Below, one piece after another: positions 52,288-61,543 of a DNA stretch of 63,567 bases (position 1 is its first letter; each line of letters opens with the position of its first letter). Origin of the DNA: an uncultured Pseudomonadota bacterium (GTDB lineage Bacteria; Pseudomonadota; Gammaproteobacteria; Methylococcales; Methylomonadaceae); the NCBI GenBank assembly GCA_903928965.1, contig CAIYSZ010000060.1:1-63567 (forward strand), read 5' to 3'. Position numbers and translations under genes: made by a program. Under the pieces are notes generated by a model. The model saw only the letters and a list, made by a program, of their open reading frames with translations. It searched no databases and was not told the origin of the DNA.

Positions 52288-53609
52288 TTTACAAACAAGG
52301 CAATGGACTCAACATGCGCGGTTTGCGGAAACATATCCATCACCCCGGCTTTAACCAAGGTATAGCCCAATTCATTGACTAAGATTGCCGCATCGCGCGC
52401 CAAGGTCGCCGGATTGCAAGAAACGTACACCACCCGCTCCGGCCGCCAGTGGCGAAAATTATGCAAAATTTCCGCCGCCCCGGCGCGCGACGGATCCAAT
52501 AAAATCTTAGTAAAACGCTGCTGGCTCCACGCCGCGCCACTCACATCGCGCGTCAAATCGGCGGCGTGAAACGCCACATTGGCGATATTATTCAGCCGCG
52601 CATTGGCCCAGGCATGCTCCAACAACGGCTGGTCCACTTCCACCCCCACCACGGAACCGGCGCGCGTCGCCAACGGCAAGGTGAAATTACCCAATCCGCA
52701 AAATAAATCCAGCACCCGATCCTCCGGCGTCAATTCCAGAGCCGCCACCGCCCGGCTTATCATTTGCCGGTTGATGGCGTAATTCACTTGGGTGAACATC
52801 GCCGGCTTGAATTGCAAGCGCAACCCGAACTCCGGCAGCGCGTAGCTCAGCATGCGCGCCTGCTCCCCCGGCAACGGCGTAATCGTGTCCGGCCCTTTTG
52901 GCTGCAAACAAATTTGCACGCCGTTCTCGGCGGCGAAGGCGCGCATCAGCTCAATATCCTCGCCAGTGGGCCAAACCAACACCCTAAACGCCAACACGCA
53001 CCCGTCCTCGCCCACCGCCATTTCAATTTGCGGAATTTGTTCGCGAATGCTCAAGCGTTCTATCATGCCGGCCAAGCCGGGCAAATTTTCGCCCACTATC
53101 GGCTGCAACACTTTACAAACGCCTATGTCCGCCAAAAACGGCTGGCCTCGTTCGCGAAACCCGACCAAAACCTTAGCTTTCTTCGGCACGTATTTCACAC
53201 CCAAGCGCGCCTTGGCGCGATAGCCCCAATGCGGGCCGATCAAGGCTGGCCAAATCTCGTGGATAGTCAACTTGCCTATGCGGCCGAATTGCTCGCGCAA
53301 CAAATCCTGCTTGAACTCAATCTGCGCGGCGTCGGCCACATGTTGAAAACTGCAACCGCCGCACACCCCGTAATATTCGCATAAAGGTTCCGCTCTTTGC
53401 GGGGCCGGTTCCATCCAGGCCACCGCCTTACCCTCGGCGTAATCGCGCCGGCTATCGGTGTAAATGAATTCGACCTGCTCACCCGGCAAGGCGTTGACTA
53501 TGAAAACTATTTTTCCATCCACCCGCGCAATGCCTCGCCCGTCGTGGGCCAGCGAATCAATGACGGCGCTGACGGGTTGTTGCGGCAATTTTTTTTTACG
53601 TAATGACAT
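52284..53609 (-). CDS. rlmD: 23S rRNA (uracil-1939-C5)-methyltransferase RlmD
   Basis: From the ATG at 53609 the 441-residue enzyme shows the N-terminal TRAM domain (SLAHDGRGIARVDGKIVFI), the iron-sulfur cysteines (LCEYYGVCGGCSFQH, and one further on), the SAM motif DLFCGLGNFTLPLA and the catalytic cysteine in YVSCNPATLARD. It methylates U1939 of 23S rRNA. The earlier in-frame start would overlap rapA; the chosen one lies 4 bp after the rapA stop. Confidence 0.95.
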   Translation of the reverse strand: MSLRKKKLPQQPVSAVIDSLAHDGRGIARVDGKIVFIVNALPGEQVEFIYTDSRRDYAEGKAVAWMEPAPQRAEPLCEYYGVCGGCSFQHVADAAQIEFKQDLLREQFGRIGKLTIHEIWPALIGPHWGYRAKARLGVKYVPKKAKVLVGFRERGQPFLADIGVCKVLQPIVGENLPGLAGMIERLSIREQIPQIEMAVGEDGCVLAFRVLVWPTGEDIELMRAFAAENGVQICLQPKGPDTITPLPGEQARMLSYALPEFGLRLQFKPAMFTQVNYAINRQMISRAVAALELTPEDRVLDLFCGLGNFTLPLATRAGSVVGVEVDQPLLEHAWANARLNNIANVAFHAADLTRDVSGAAWSQQRFTKILLDPSRAGAAEILHNFRHWRPERVVYVSCNPATLARDAAILVNELGYTLVKAGVMDMFPQTAHVESIALFVK

Positions 53610-53613
53610 CCGC

Positions 53614-56406
53614 TCAATAATCAAAAGAATTATTTTGCCAATTTGCAATAATCACAAACCTTACGGCATCCAAGCGCAATTGCGCCTCTTGCATGCTCTC
53701 GTGCGACAACATGACCGCCTCCTTCAATTGTTCGATTTCCTGCTCCTTAATCCCCGGATTGATTTGCTTCAACCGCACCAAGCGCTTAATCTCCCCGGTC
53801 AAGGCAGCGATCATGGCGTTGCTGGACTGCGCCACGATATTCCGCATTTGCATGCCGGCAATCTCTTCGGCTTGATGAATCATGCGCAAAATCAAATCCC
53901 GCTGCGCATGCAAAAAATCGCTAATCTGATTCTTTTCAATCGCGTCCCCGGTGTCCAATAAACTCTCATGCGCCACTTCAGACGCCCAGTCCTTGAATTT
54001 TTGATCCACCAAAACGCGGATCGGCGTCGGCGGCAAAAACCGGCCCAACTGCAACTCAGGCGGCGCGCTGCATTCCACCACAAACAATAATTCAAGCAAA
54101 AACTGCCCGGCGCTCAAACGCGGATGGCGCGCCACGGCGACCGCCGCGTTTCCGGTTTCGCTGGACAAGACCAAATCCATCGCTCCGGAAACCATCGGAT
54201 GTTCCAAGGTGATAAATTGCATGTCCTCGCGGCTTAAGGCAACCTCCCGGCTCACCGTCACCGTCATACCATCGTCTTGCAATAACGGAAAATGCGCGAT
54301 GCGCAGATTCTCGCTCGGCCGCAAGATATGACAATCCCGCGAATGATCCTCCACGTCCACCCCGTAACAGTCGAACATGGCTTCCAGATATTCCCAGAAA
54401 TCGCCGGCTCTCTCCTCGCGGTCGATCAAGGCCGCCAACTGCTCCGCTTCTTCCTGGCGGCATGAATTCAACTCCAACAGCCAATCCCGTCCGCTCTGCA
54501 ATTCAGCCTCAATCCGAAGATTGGCCTCCTGGGTCCGAGCGACCAAATCATCCACCGCCGCCGGAGAGTAATGCCCCAACACCTCGCGCAAGGGCTCCGC
54601 CATCAATTTATACACATGAGCCGCACCGCTGCAATTATGCCTGAATGCGTCCAAGCCTTCATCGTACCAGCGGAATAACACCTCCTGCCGGGAAGCGGGC
54701 AAATACGGAATATGTATTTGAATCACATGCTTTTGACCAATACGATCCAAACGGCCGATGCGCTGCTGCAATAAATCCGGATTTTCCGGCAAATCGAACA
54801 AAATCAAATGGCGTACGAATTGAAAATTTCGCCCTTCGCTGCCGATTTCCGAACAAATCAACACCTGCGCCCGGCTTTCTTCATCCACGAAAAACGCCGC
54901 CGCCCGATCCCGCTCAATAATGCTCATGCCTTCATGGAACACCGCCGCCGTATGCCCCACATGACGCCGTAACAATTGCTCCAGCTTAATCACAGTATCC
55001 GCGGAATGGCAAATCAACAACGCTTTCTCGTCGCCCAACTCCTGTAATTTGTCCACCAGCCAAACAAAATACGGGCTGTTGGCCAAATCCGCGCACTCCT
55101 CGCCGGCCAAGACGTACGCATGCCGCTCCCTATCCGGAAAGCCCTTCACCGTATGCCGCGAATTACGAAACAGAATCCTCCCTGTGCCATGATGATCCAG
55201 CAATAACTTGATTAATTCATCGCGCGCATCCCGAGCCTCGGCATCATTCACCCGCGCTAACAATTTCTCTACTTTGTCGCGCCGCAACAGCTCATCCAAT
55301 CGCCGCAGCTCATCCTCCGCCAAGGGCTCACCGGAAATCAAGGCGTTCGCCAACTCGGCCACCGGTTGGAACAATGATTCCTCGGCCAAAAAGGCCTGAA
55401 AATCGTAAAAACGATCCGGGTCCAACAAACGCAGGCGAGCGAAATGACTCTCACGGCCCAACTGCTCCGGCGTCGCCGTCAGCAAAATCAAACCGGGGCT
55501 TAACGCCGCCAATTGTTCCACAAACCGATATTCCGGGCTCGCTTCCCGCTCGCTCCATTCCAAATGGTGCGCCTCATCCACCACGACCAGATCCCAATCC
55601 GCGGCCAATACTTGCGCCTGCCGTTCCGGAAAATCGCTGAATAATTGCTGACTACACAAGACCAACTGCTCTTCGGCAAAAGGGTTATCTTCCGCGCTGG
55701 ACAAGCAGCGCGCCTGATCATACAAGCTGAAACGCAAATTAAAACGCCGCAGCATCTCAACTAGCCATTGATAAAGCAAGCTTTCCGGCACCAAAACCAA
55801 AACCCGCCGGCTCAAACCATTAATCAATCGATGGTGTATGATCAGACCTGCTTCAATGGTTTTTCCCAAACCCACCTCATCGGCCAGCATAATGCGGGGC
55901 GTGGCGCGATTAGCCGCCTGCTGCGCAATATACAACTGATGCGGGATCAAAGCCGCGCGCGCGCCGACCAGTCCTTTCACCGGGGACTGATAATGCTTCC
56001 GCAGCCTGCGCCAGGTTTCGTAGCGTAGATCGAACCACGCACTGGGATCAAACTGTCCGGTAAATAGGCGGTCCTGCGGCTTATTGAATTGGATATGATG
56101 ATTCAGCTCCATTTCATCAATTTGCTGCGGCGCGCCGGCATCGTCCCAGCCAATGTAAGTCAACAAACCGGCATGCTCTTCCACCTGCTGCACGGTGATT
56201 TTCAAGTAATCAACGGATTCGATAACATCGCCGGCGCTAAACGCCACCCGAGTAAGCGGGGCGTTATCGCGCGCATAAACCCGGCGCTCCCCGGTGGCCA
56301 GAAACAATACCGCCACCCGATTAAACTCAACTTCCAGAATAATGCCCAAACCCAATTCCGATTCGGTATTGCTAATCCAACGTTGTCCGGGGATAAAATC
56401 GCTCAT
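53614..56406 (-). CDS. rapA: RNA polymerase-associated helicase RapA
   Basis: The 930-residue Swi2/Snf2 ATPase recycles RNA polymerase. It begins with the RapA-specific tandem Tudor-like part (GQRWISNTESELGLGIILE), then the helicase lobes with ADEVGLGKTIEAG (Walker A), VVDEAHHLEW (DEAH box), the late motif QQRIGRLDRIGQ, and the long C-terminal domain. It is slightly shorter than E. coli RapA (968 residues) but complete. It leads the run rapA-rlmD-ldt-truA. Confidence 0.96.
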   Translation of the reverse strand: MSDFIPGQRWISNTESELGLGIILEVEFNRVAVLFLATGERRVYARDNAPLTRVAFSAGDVIESVDYLKITVQQVEEHAGLLTYIGWDDAGAPQQIDEMELNHHIQFNKPQDRLFTGQFDPSAWFDLRYETWRRLRKHYQSPVKGLVGARAALIPHQLYIAQQAANRATPRIMLADEVGLGKTIEAGLIIHHRLINGLSRRVLVLVPESLLYQWLVEMLRRFNLRFSLYDQARCLSSAEDNPFAEEQLVLCSQQLFSDFPERQAQVLAADWDLVVVDEAHHLEWSEREASPEYRFVEQLAALSPGLILLTATPEQLGRESHFARLRLLDPDRFYDFQAFLAEESLFQPVAELANALISGEPLAEDELRRLDELLRRDKVEKLLARVNDAEARDARDELIKLLLDHHGTGRILFRNSRHTVKGFPDRERHAYVLAGEECADLANSPYFVWLVDKLQELGDEKALLICHSADTVIKLEQLLRRHVGHTAAVFHEGMSIIERDRAAAFFVDEESRAQVLICSEIGSEGRNFQFVRHLILFDLPENPDLLQQRIGRLDRIGQKHVIQIHIPYLPASRQEVLFRWYDEGLDAFRHNCSGAAHVYKLMAEPLREVLGHYSPAAVDDLVARTQEANLRIEAELQSGRDWLLELNSCRQEEAEQLAALIDREERAGDFWEYLEAMFDCYGVDVEDHSRDCHILRPSENLRIAHFPLLQDDGMTVTVSREVALSREDMQFITLEHPMVSGAMDLVLSSETGNAAVAVARHPRLSAGQFLLELLFVVECSAPPELQLGRFLPPTPIRVLVDQKFKDWASEVAHESLLDTGDAIEKNQISDFLHAQRDLILRMIHQAEEIAGMQMRNIVAQSSNAMIAALTGEIKRLVRLKQINPGIKEQEIEQLKEAVMLSHESMQEAQLRLDAVRFVIIANWQNNSFDY

Positions 56407-56436
56407 GCTTTAAGATTTCAATCCTATAAAACAATA

Positions 56437-56460
56437 CGCCGCCTAACGAAGTAGGCGGCG
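56437..56460. terminator. Hairpin just upstream of rapA
   Basis: A perfect 9-bp stem (CGCCGCCTA with TAGGCGGCG, 6-base loop) lies 31 bp before the rapA ATG, directly beyond the terminator of the preceding gene. It could be a second terminator or sit in the rapA leader, where it would affect translation. Confidence 0.5.
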
Positions 56461-56462
56461 TC

Positions 56463-56495
56463 AAAAAAAGCCGGCTCCAACTTAGTGGGCCGGCT
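56463..56495 (-). terminator. Intrinsic terminator of the Bax-inhibitor-1 gene
   Basis: On the minus strand the hairpin AGCCGGC...GCCGGCT (56495-56469) is followed by seven T residues, 49 bp after the stop at 56544. This is a typical rho-independent terminator. Confidence 0.85.
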
Positions 56496-56543
56496 CGCCG
56501 AAACCTTGCGGCCTAGAGTGGACCAGAATCAGCAATGGAAAGA

Positions 56544-57212
56544 TTATTCCTCGCCTCCGAAAACGCCCAACAGCTGCAATAAACTAACAAACAAATTATA
56601 GATGGAAACGTACAAAGAGACAGTGGCCAAAATATAATTCGTCTCGCCGCCATGCACTATTTCACTGGTTTGGAACAAAATCATGCCGGCCATCAACAAA
56701 ACAAACATGGCCGATACCGCCAACGCCAATCCCGGCAACGAAAACAGCATCGCTCCCAAGCCAGCTAAAAACGCCACCAGCACGCCGGTCAACAAAAAAC
56801 CGCCGAGAAAACTAAAATCCTTGCGGCTGGTCACGGCATAAGCCGACAAGACCAGAAAAATAAAACCGGTCCCGCCCAAAGCCAACATCACCAATTCAGA
56901 ACCATTGGCGTAAGCGCGCAGATACATGTCGAGCATCGGGCCCAAGGTCATGCCCATGAAACCGGTCAAGCCGAACACCCAAAATATGCCCCACGCACTA
57001 TTGCTAAAGCGGGTGGTTAAAAACAACAAACCGAAATAGCCCAGCAACGTCAAAATCGGCCCAGGATAGGGCAAATTGAAATACATGGCCATGGCCGCCG
57101 TTGCGGCGCTCCACAACAAAGTCATGGCCAACAAAGCATAAGTGCTTCTCAACACCTTGTTCATGGCCGGAGCGGCCGCGGTAGAACGAACTGTCGCAGT
57201 AGTTAAACGCAT
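56544..57212 (-). CDS. Bax inhibitor-1/YccA family membrane protein
   Basis: The 222-residue protein starts at 57212 (AGAGG before the ATG) and has seven membrane helices of the TMBIM/YccA family, with MNKVLRSTYALLAMTLLWSA at the first and the conserved ETNYILATVSLYVSIYNLFVSLL end, here split across the last helix. E. coli YccA modulates the FtsH protease; other members leak calcium. Its end is a short acidic tail (GVFGGEE). It is a single-gene unit with its own terminator. Confidence 0.92.
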   Translation of the reverse strand: MRLTTATVRSTAAAPAMNKVLRSTYALLAMTLLWSAATAAMAMYFNLPYPGPILTLLGYFGLLFLTTRFSNSAWGIFWVFGLTGFMGMTLGPMLDMYLRAYANGSELVMLALGGTGFIFLVLSAYAVTSRKDFSFLGGFLLTGVLVAFLAGLGAMLFSLPGLALAVSAMFVLLMAGMILFQTSEIVHGGETNYILATVSLYVSIYNLFVSLLQLLGVFGGEE

Positions 57213-57365
57213 AAAAAAACCTCTATGAAACAAAGACCAAACATAAGACCCGAAATTCAAAGCCGAGTTTCAAGCATTCAGTGCTAATTTGACTGAATTA
57301 TGCTTAAATAACGATCATATTATACCCTGCTACCCAACCAACCGATACCTCCCGCCGCCTAAACC

Positions 57366-57797
57366 ATGATTGAGACCGTAACACCCTACCAACTGCTTGG
57401 CGGAGAAAAACCATTGCATAGCTTGGTGGACCGCTTTTACTTTTATATGGACATCCTGCCCGAAGCACAAGGCATCCGCGCCATGCACGGCAAAAACCTG
57501 TCTCCGGCCAACGAAAAACTGTTTAAATTTCTTTCCGGCTGGTTGGGCGGGCCTAACCTGTTCATTGAGGAATACGGCCATCCCCGTCTGCGAATGCGTC
57601 ACTTTCCGTTCGCCATCGGTCCCGCTGAACGCGACCAATGGATGCACTGCATGCAAAGAGCGCTCGCCGAAATTTCTATTAGCCAACCCCTCCGCGACGA
57701 ACTTTACCAAGCCCTGTATCAACTGGCGACGCATATGATCAACACTGGGCAGATTGATACCGGGCCGGATGGGGATTTAATCCAAATCCAAGAATAA
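57366..57797 (+). CDS. Group II truncated haemoglobin
   Basis: The 143-residue protein is a truncated haemoglobin of group II: it opens with TPYQLLGGEKPLHSLVDRFY, carries the probable proximal His79 in LRMRHFPFAIG, and the tryptophan of helix G in ERDQWMHCM. Such proteins bind oxygen or NO and may protect from nitrosative stress. The YgjP-like gene follows 10 bp later and is probably co-transcribed. Confidence 0.93.
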   Translation: MIETVTPYQLLGGEKPLHSLVDRFYFYMDILPEAQGIRAMHGKNLSPANEKLFKFLSGWLGGPNLFIEEYGHPRLRMRHFPFAIGPAERDQWMHCMQRALAEISISQPLRDELYQALYQLATHMINTGQIDTGPDGDLIQIQE

Positions 57798-57807
57798 AGC
57801 CCCCGTC

Positions 57808-58518
57808 ATGCACTCCTTACCCTACACTATCCGCCGCAGCCCACGCGCCAAACATACCCGCATCGTCGTCACCCCGGACAAAGTGGAAGTGGTAGCCCCG
57901 CCGCAAATCCCCGAAGAACAAATCAAAGCCTTCGTCGTATTGCAACAAGGATGGATACGCAACACCCTCGCCCGCTTGGCCGACAAAACCCAGCCTATTC
58001 AGCCCCAGCGCCGTTACGAAGACGGAGCCTGCGTACTGTACCAGGGACGCGAGATCACCTTGCAAATACAAACCGGCGACCGGCGCGGCGCCCGCATAGA
58101 ACTCATGGATGAAAACCGGCTGCTGCTGACCCTGCCACGGCATACCCTACCCGAAAGCGCCGTTATCGGCCCCTTGCTACGACAATGGTTAAAAAATCAA
58201 GCCCGCCGTTATGCACTCATCTATATAGAAAAACATGCCGACCGCTTCAATCTGCATCCGCGCAGCGTAAAACTCAAGGCGCAAAAAAGCCGCTGGGGCA
58301 GTTGCGGCTTTGAAAACGACATCAATTTAAATTGGCTGCTCATCCTGGCGCCGCCTAACGTTTTTGAATACGTTGTGGTGCATGAAATTTGCCATATTCG
58401 TCACAAAAACCATTCCGCGGCGTTCTGGGCGCTGGTATCGCTGCATCTGCCGGACTATTCCCGCGCACGGTATTGGTTGAAAGAAAACGGCGCGCAACTG
58501 ATGGCGGAACGCGGTTAG
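57808..58518 (+). CDS. YgjP-like M48-type metallopeptidase (DUF45)
   Basis: The 236-residue protein has the zinc peptidase motif H192-E-I-C-H196 in VVHEICHIRHKNHS, preceded by the family motif KSRWGSCGFENDINLNWLL. Family members are SprT/WSS1-like zinc proteases often found with restriction or repair genes. The N-terminal half is a beta-rich domain. Its partner here is the truncated haemoglobin gene upstream. Confidence 0.9.
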   Translation: MHSLPYTIRRSPRAKHTRIVVTPDKVEVVAPPQIPEEQIKAFVVLQQGWIRNTLARLADKTQPIQPQRRYEDGACVLYQGREITLQIQTGDRRGARIELMDENRLLLTLPRHTLPESAVIGPLLRQWLKNQARRYALIYIEKHADRFNLHPRSVKLKAQKSRWGSCGFENDINLNWLLILAPPNVFEYVVVHEICHIRHKNHSAAFWALVSLHLPDYSRARYWLKENGAQLMAERG

Positions 58519-58764
58519 GCGGCTAACAAAAAAATACTACGCTATAAAAAGGTAAAAACCCAACCTCTTCAAACACTCACCTGATTAACCTTAAGATTCA
58601 GCCAAGCCATGAAGCGCAGCTTATTTTTTGAATCACCGAAGCTTGTGGATAATCAGGCGGTCTTTTTTGTTAAGCGCTTCTCAGCCAGTTCGTTTGTAAT
58701 CGACACATCGTGAATCAATGGCTTGCGTTACCCATATAATGCAAAAGGACTTTCGGCTGCTTAC

Positions 58765-59727
58765 TTATCCGCTTAATAGAATTTCAGCTCCGGCGTTGCG
58801 CGGGCTAAACACCTTAAATTCAAGATGGCCGTTGTTAAACTTCAACGCCGCATTGGCCGCCATTTCTTCCGCCCGCTCTGCGCCCGAGGTCAAGCAAAAC
58901 CCGGTAGGTCCCCACGAGGTTTGCCCGATTGCACGCGCGCCCTTGCCGTGAAGATAATCCATCGCCGCCGCCACCTCGGCGCTGGTGAACACCCCGCCTT
59001 GCACCGGCGCGAAATGCTCTCCAACCGCGGTTTGCAAAGCGGTGATCACTTCGCCAAACCGCTCTAAATCGTTTTCCGCCACCGCCGGCAAGGCTTGCAT
59101 CAATAACAGATAACACAGCCGCTCGGCAGCGGAGCGGGCAAACGGCGGCAAGGTCCTAAACGCGCTTATTTCCTGCTCGCCATGCAAGCCTTGGCCGCGG
59201 CGGTCGAACGCCAATATAAAACGCCAATCATCGGGCACCGCCATGCGCGCCAGCAAAGGCGGCGTTAAAGTATTGGGTCCGCGGCCGCCATCCACCACCA
59301 AGCCGCCTTCCTCGAAAATCCCGATACCTATCCCTGAGCGAGCGCCGCGGTCGGCCAATACCGCCACTTGCCTCACCGTAAACGGCAAGCCGTAGAATCG
59401 AGCGATACCGATTCCAATCGCCAGCGCCATTTGAGTGCCGGAACCAAGACCGACATGTTCGGGAATCGCCGCCGCCACTTCCACGCGCAAGGCATCGGAT
59501 ACCCCCATGCTATGACATAACAATCGCACATATTTAGCGGCGCGTTCAGCGTCATCGCCGATAACCGTCAGCTCATTCTGCGGCGAAATATTGACTTGGG
59601 TATACAATTCATTTAAGCCAACGCCAATGCTGCCGAAATCCCGGCCCAAGGCTCCGCTTAAGTCCATAAAGCCCATGTGCAGCCGGGCAGGGGCCATAAC
59701 ACTAACTAAATTAGGTCGGTTGCTCAC
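58765..59727 (-). CDS. mptG: Beta-ribofuranosylaminobenzene 5'-phosphate synthase
   Basis: The 320-residue GHMP-fold enzyme joins 4-hydroxybenzoate (or 4-aminobenzoate) and PRPP in the first committed step of tetrahydromethanopterin synthesis. Typical motifs are APARLHMGFMDLSG, IPEHVGLGSGTQMAL and ARSGIGIGIFEEGG. In Bacteria, tetrahydromethanopterin is used for formaldehyde oxidation by methylotrophs, so this gene is a strong taxonomic and metabolic marker. It stands alone here, without other pterin or formaldehyde-oxidation genes beside it. Confidence 0.93.
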   Translation of the reverse strand: MSNRPNLVSVMAPARLHMGFMDLSGALGRDFGSIGVGLNELYTQVNISPQNELTVIGDDAERAAKYVRLLCHSMGVSDALRVEVAAAIPEHVGLGSGTQMALAIGIGIARFYGLPFTVRQVAVLADRGARSGIGIGIFEEGGLVVDGGRGPNTLTPPLLARMAVPDDWRFILAFDRRGQGLHGEQEISAFRTLPPFARSAAERLCYLLLMQALPAVAENDLERFGEVITALQTAVGEHFAPVQGGVFTSAEVAAAMDYLHGKGARAIGQTSWGPTGFCLTSGAERAEEMAANAALKFNNGHLEFKVFSPRNAGAEILLSG

Positions 59728-59806
59728 CAGTCACATTCTCAAAAATCAAGTCAAGCGAATAAAAGAAAAAACGCCCAATCTCGTGAGCGAGAGGGGTAAT
59801 ACCCAT

Positions 59807-61267
59807 TTATTTAAATCCAGAGGGTATGAGTTTACTCAACCAACAAATCGATATAAAAACCAGCATAGCGTACCCCCCCCCCAAGGCTCCCCGCGCTAGG
59901 GAAATATTAATGTTATAAATTTGCCAAAACGACAATAAATACTCATCCACCCAATAATCCGCAACATAGACGCTGATATTAATGGCTACCATTGCAATGA
60001 ACAGATACAAAAAAAAGCGTTTAATATCATATAACTCAAAAAAACCGGCGCCAAGATGCCTGCTCACCCGCATTACGGAAAATAAATGCGAAAGTAAGGA
60101 CGTAAGCACGCTCCCCAAAGCGCCGCCCGGCAAACCGATCAGCTGGATGCCGGTATAACTGCAAGTCAAAGCCAGCGGCAACATAAACATATGCAGCTTT
60201 AACCCAAAACCGCCGAATCCGCAAACCCTTAACAGTAAATGACTTTCAAACACCTGCGGCAAAATGCCTATCATATAGACTCGCATCACATCAACAGCGT
60301 CAAGATACTGCGCCGTATAAATTACCGTAATAACTTCCTTGCTATACATCCATAATATGCAAGCCGAAGGAATGACGAAAAAACCGATCATCGTAGTCGC
60401 TTTTTTATTCAAAAGCGCCAACTCCGCAATTTTATGCTCCGCGTGCAATGCGCTCAACCTTGGCAGCACCGCATTATTGATGGACTGACGTAACATATAG
60501 AATAAAGGCGACATCATACCGCCCAAACTAAAGGCCGCAAACTGCCGGACGTTAAACATCGCCGCCACCATCCATTGTTCGGACTGCAAGCGCAAATCAT
60601 AAAATCCCTGTGCGATGCCAAAAGGCAAGGCATACTTAAACTGTTGCCGCAATACGGTTTTATCCAGCAGCCAAGCCGTGCGGTAAAACCTTGCCATGTA
60701 AATTAGCGGCAACAATGCCTTAATAGACACAAACGCCAACATCGCCAGCAACACGGTGGACAAATCGTGCGTCAGCCATGCGGTTAAACTGATCAGCAAG
60801 CTGCGAGCGGTAGCCAAAAACAAAATGGCTCTTATTTGCCAATGCACCCGGCCATCCCCAATCGCTAAGTAATCGTTAAGCCCTCCCATGACCCATAAAC
60901 CGATGAATACCGGAAAATACCAATCCGGCTGGCCCACGTGAATCCACTTGACCGGCAATAACGGAAACCATGGATTCACGACCGCGGCCGCCATCACGGA
61001 TAACAGGCTTAATAAAAATAAGGTGCTGACAATATACTTTATTTTATCTTCTCGCCCAACTCGCGGCAAAAAATACGACAAACTATGCGGTATATGCAAG
61101 ACAGCCAAGGAATAAACAGTCATCGCCACCAGCCAACACATCCGGTAACTACCGAAATCGCCAGGACTAAGCACCCTCGCCACCACCATAGGCACCAAAA
61201 ATTGGAGCCCAAAGTCATAAACATTGACGAAAGTCAAGCCAAAAACGTCTTTTTTTAAGGAAGTCAA
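59807..61267 (-). CDS. Polysaccharide flippase (MVF/Wzx-like)
   Basis: The 486-residue protein has 12-14 predicted membrane helices and the lipid-flippase pattern of the oligosaccharide-flippase family (FGLQFLVPMVVARVLSPGDFGSYRM at the first helix pair). It would move undecaprenyl-linked repeat units across the inner membrane for the exopolysaccharide locus that continues to the right. A run of ten C (59873-59882, ten G in the coding strand) near the end encodes three glycines in ALGGGY and could slip. It does not overlap other genes. Confidence 0.85.
   Translation of the reverse strand: MTSLKKDVFGLTFVNVYDFGLQFLVPMVVARVLSPGDFGSYRMCWLVAMTVYSLAVLHIPHSLSYFLPRVGREDKIKYIVSTLFLLSLLSVMAAAVVNPWFPLLPVKWIHVGQPDWYFPVFIGLWVMGGLNDYLAIGDGRVHWQIRAILFLATARSLLISLTAWLTHDLSTVLLAMLAFVSIKALLPLIYMARFYRTAWLLDKTVLRQQFKYALPFGIAQGFYDLRLQSEQWMVAAMFNVRQFAAFSLGGMMSPLFYMLRQSINNAVLPRLSALHAEHKIAELALLNKKATTMIGFFVIPSACILWMYSKEVITVIYTAQYLDAVDVMRVYMIGILPQVFESHLLLRVCGFGGFGLKLHMFMLPLALTCSYTGIQLIGLPGGALGSVLTSLLSHLFSVMRVSRHLGAGFFELYDIKRFFLYLFIAMVAINISVYVADYWVDEYLLSFWQIYNINISLARGALGGGYAMLVFISICWLSKLIPSGFK
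59873..59882 (-). repeat. Homopolymer of ten C inside the flippase gene
   Basis: The run of ten C lies 66-75 bp from the 3' end of the flippase gene. A change of one base would replace about the last 24 residues. It is the longest homopolymer I noticed in a coding region of the window. Confidence 0.85.
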
Positions 61268-61543
61268 TCAAATAACTCCAAAACATTTAGCCAGTGGTTC
61301 GGATAAGCCATCAACAACAGCTCTCTATGCATCTAGTCATGGGTCAGTTCTTAACAATATGTCTCAAGTGTTAAGCAATAGGTAGCATAACACCATGTAA
61401 ACACGTGATATTTTTCAAAAACAAGCCGTAAATACTTTTTGTTAGGCTTGAGTTTAGCATCCAAACCTGGCGTAAACTTAGCCAAACATCATAGGTTCAC
61501 AGGTAATTTTACATTTCATAGTTCTTGTAGATAGCTACTTAAG
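61268..61543. other. 276-bp AT-rich gap with two inverted repeats
   Basis: No gene was found. CTTAACA/TGTTAAG (61350-61356 and 61369-61375) and a longer imperfect dyad (61445-61456 with 61473-61483, GGCTTGAGTTTA against TAAACTTAGCC) lie between the ligase and flippase genes. They could bind a regulator of the flippase promoter or act as weak terminators. Confidence 0.45.

Noticed and set aside
58644-58652. A perfect DnaA box (TTATCCACA on the minus strand)
   Set aside because: It is single, with no cluster of boxes, no AT-rich unwinding element and no dnaA or gidA gene beside it, so it is not an origin.
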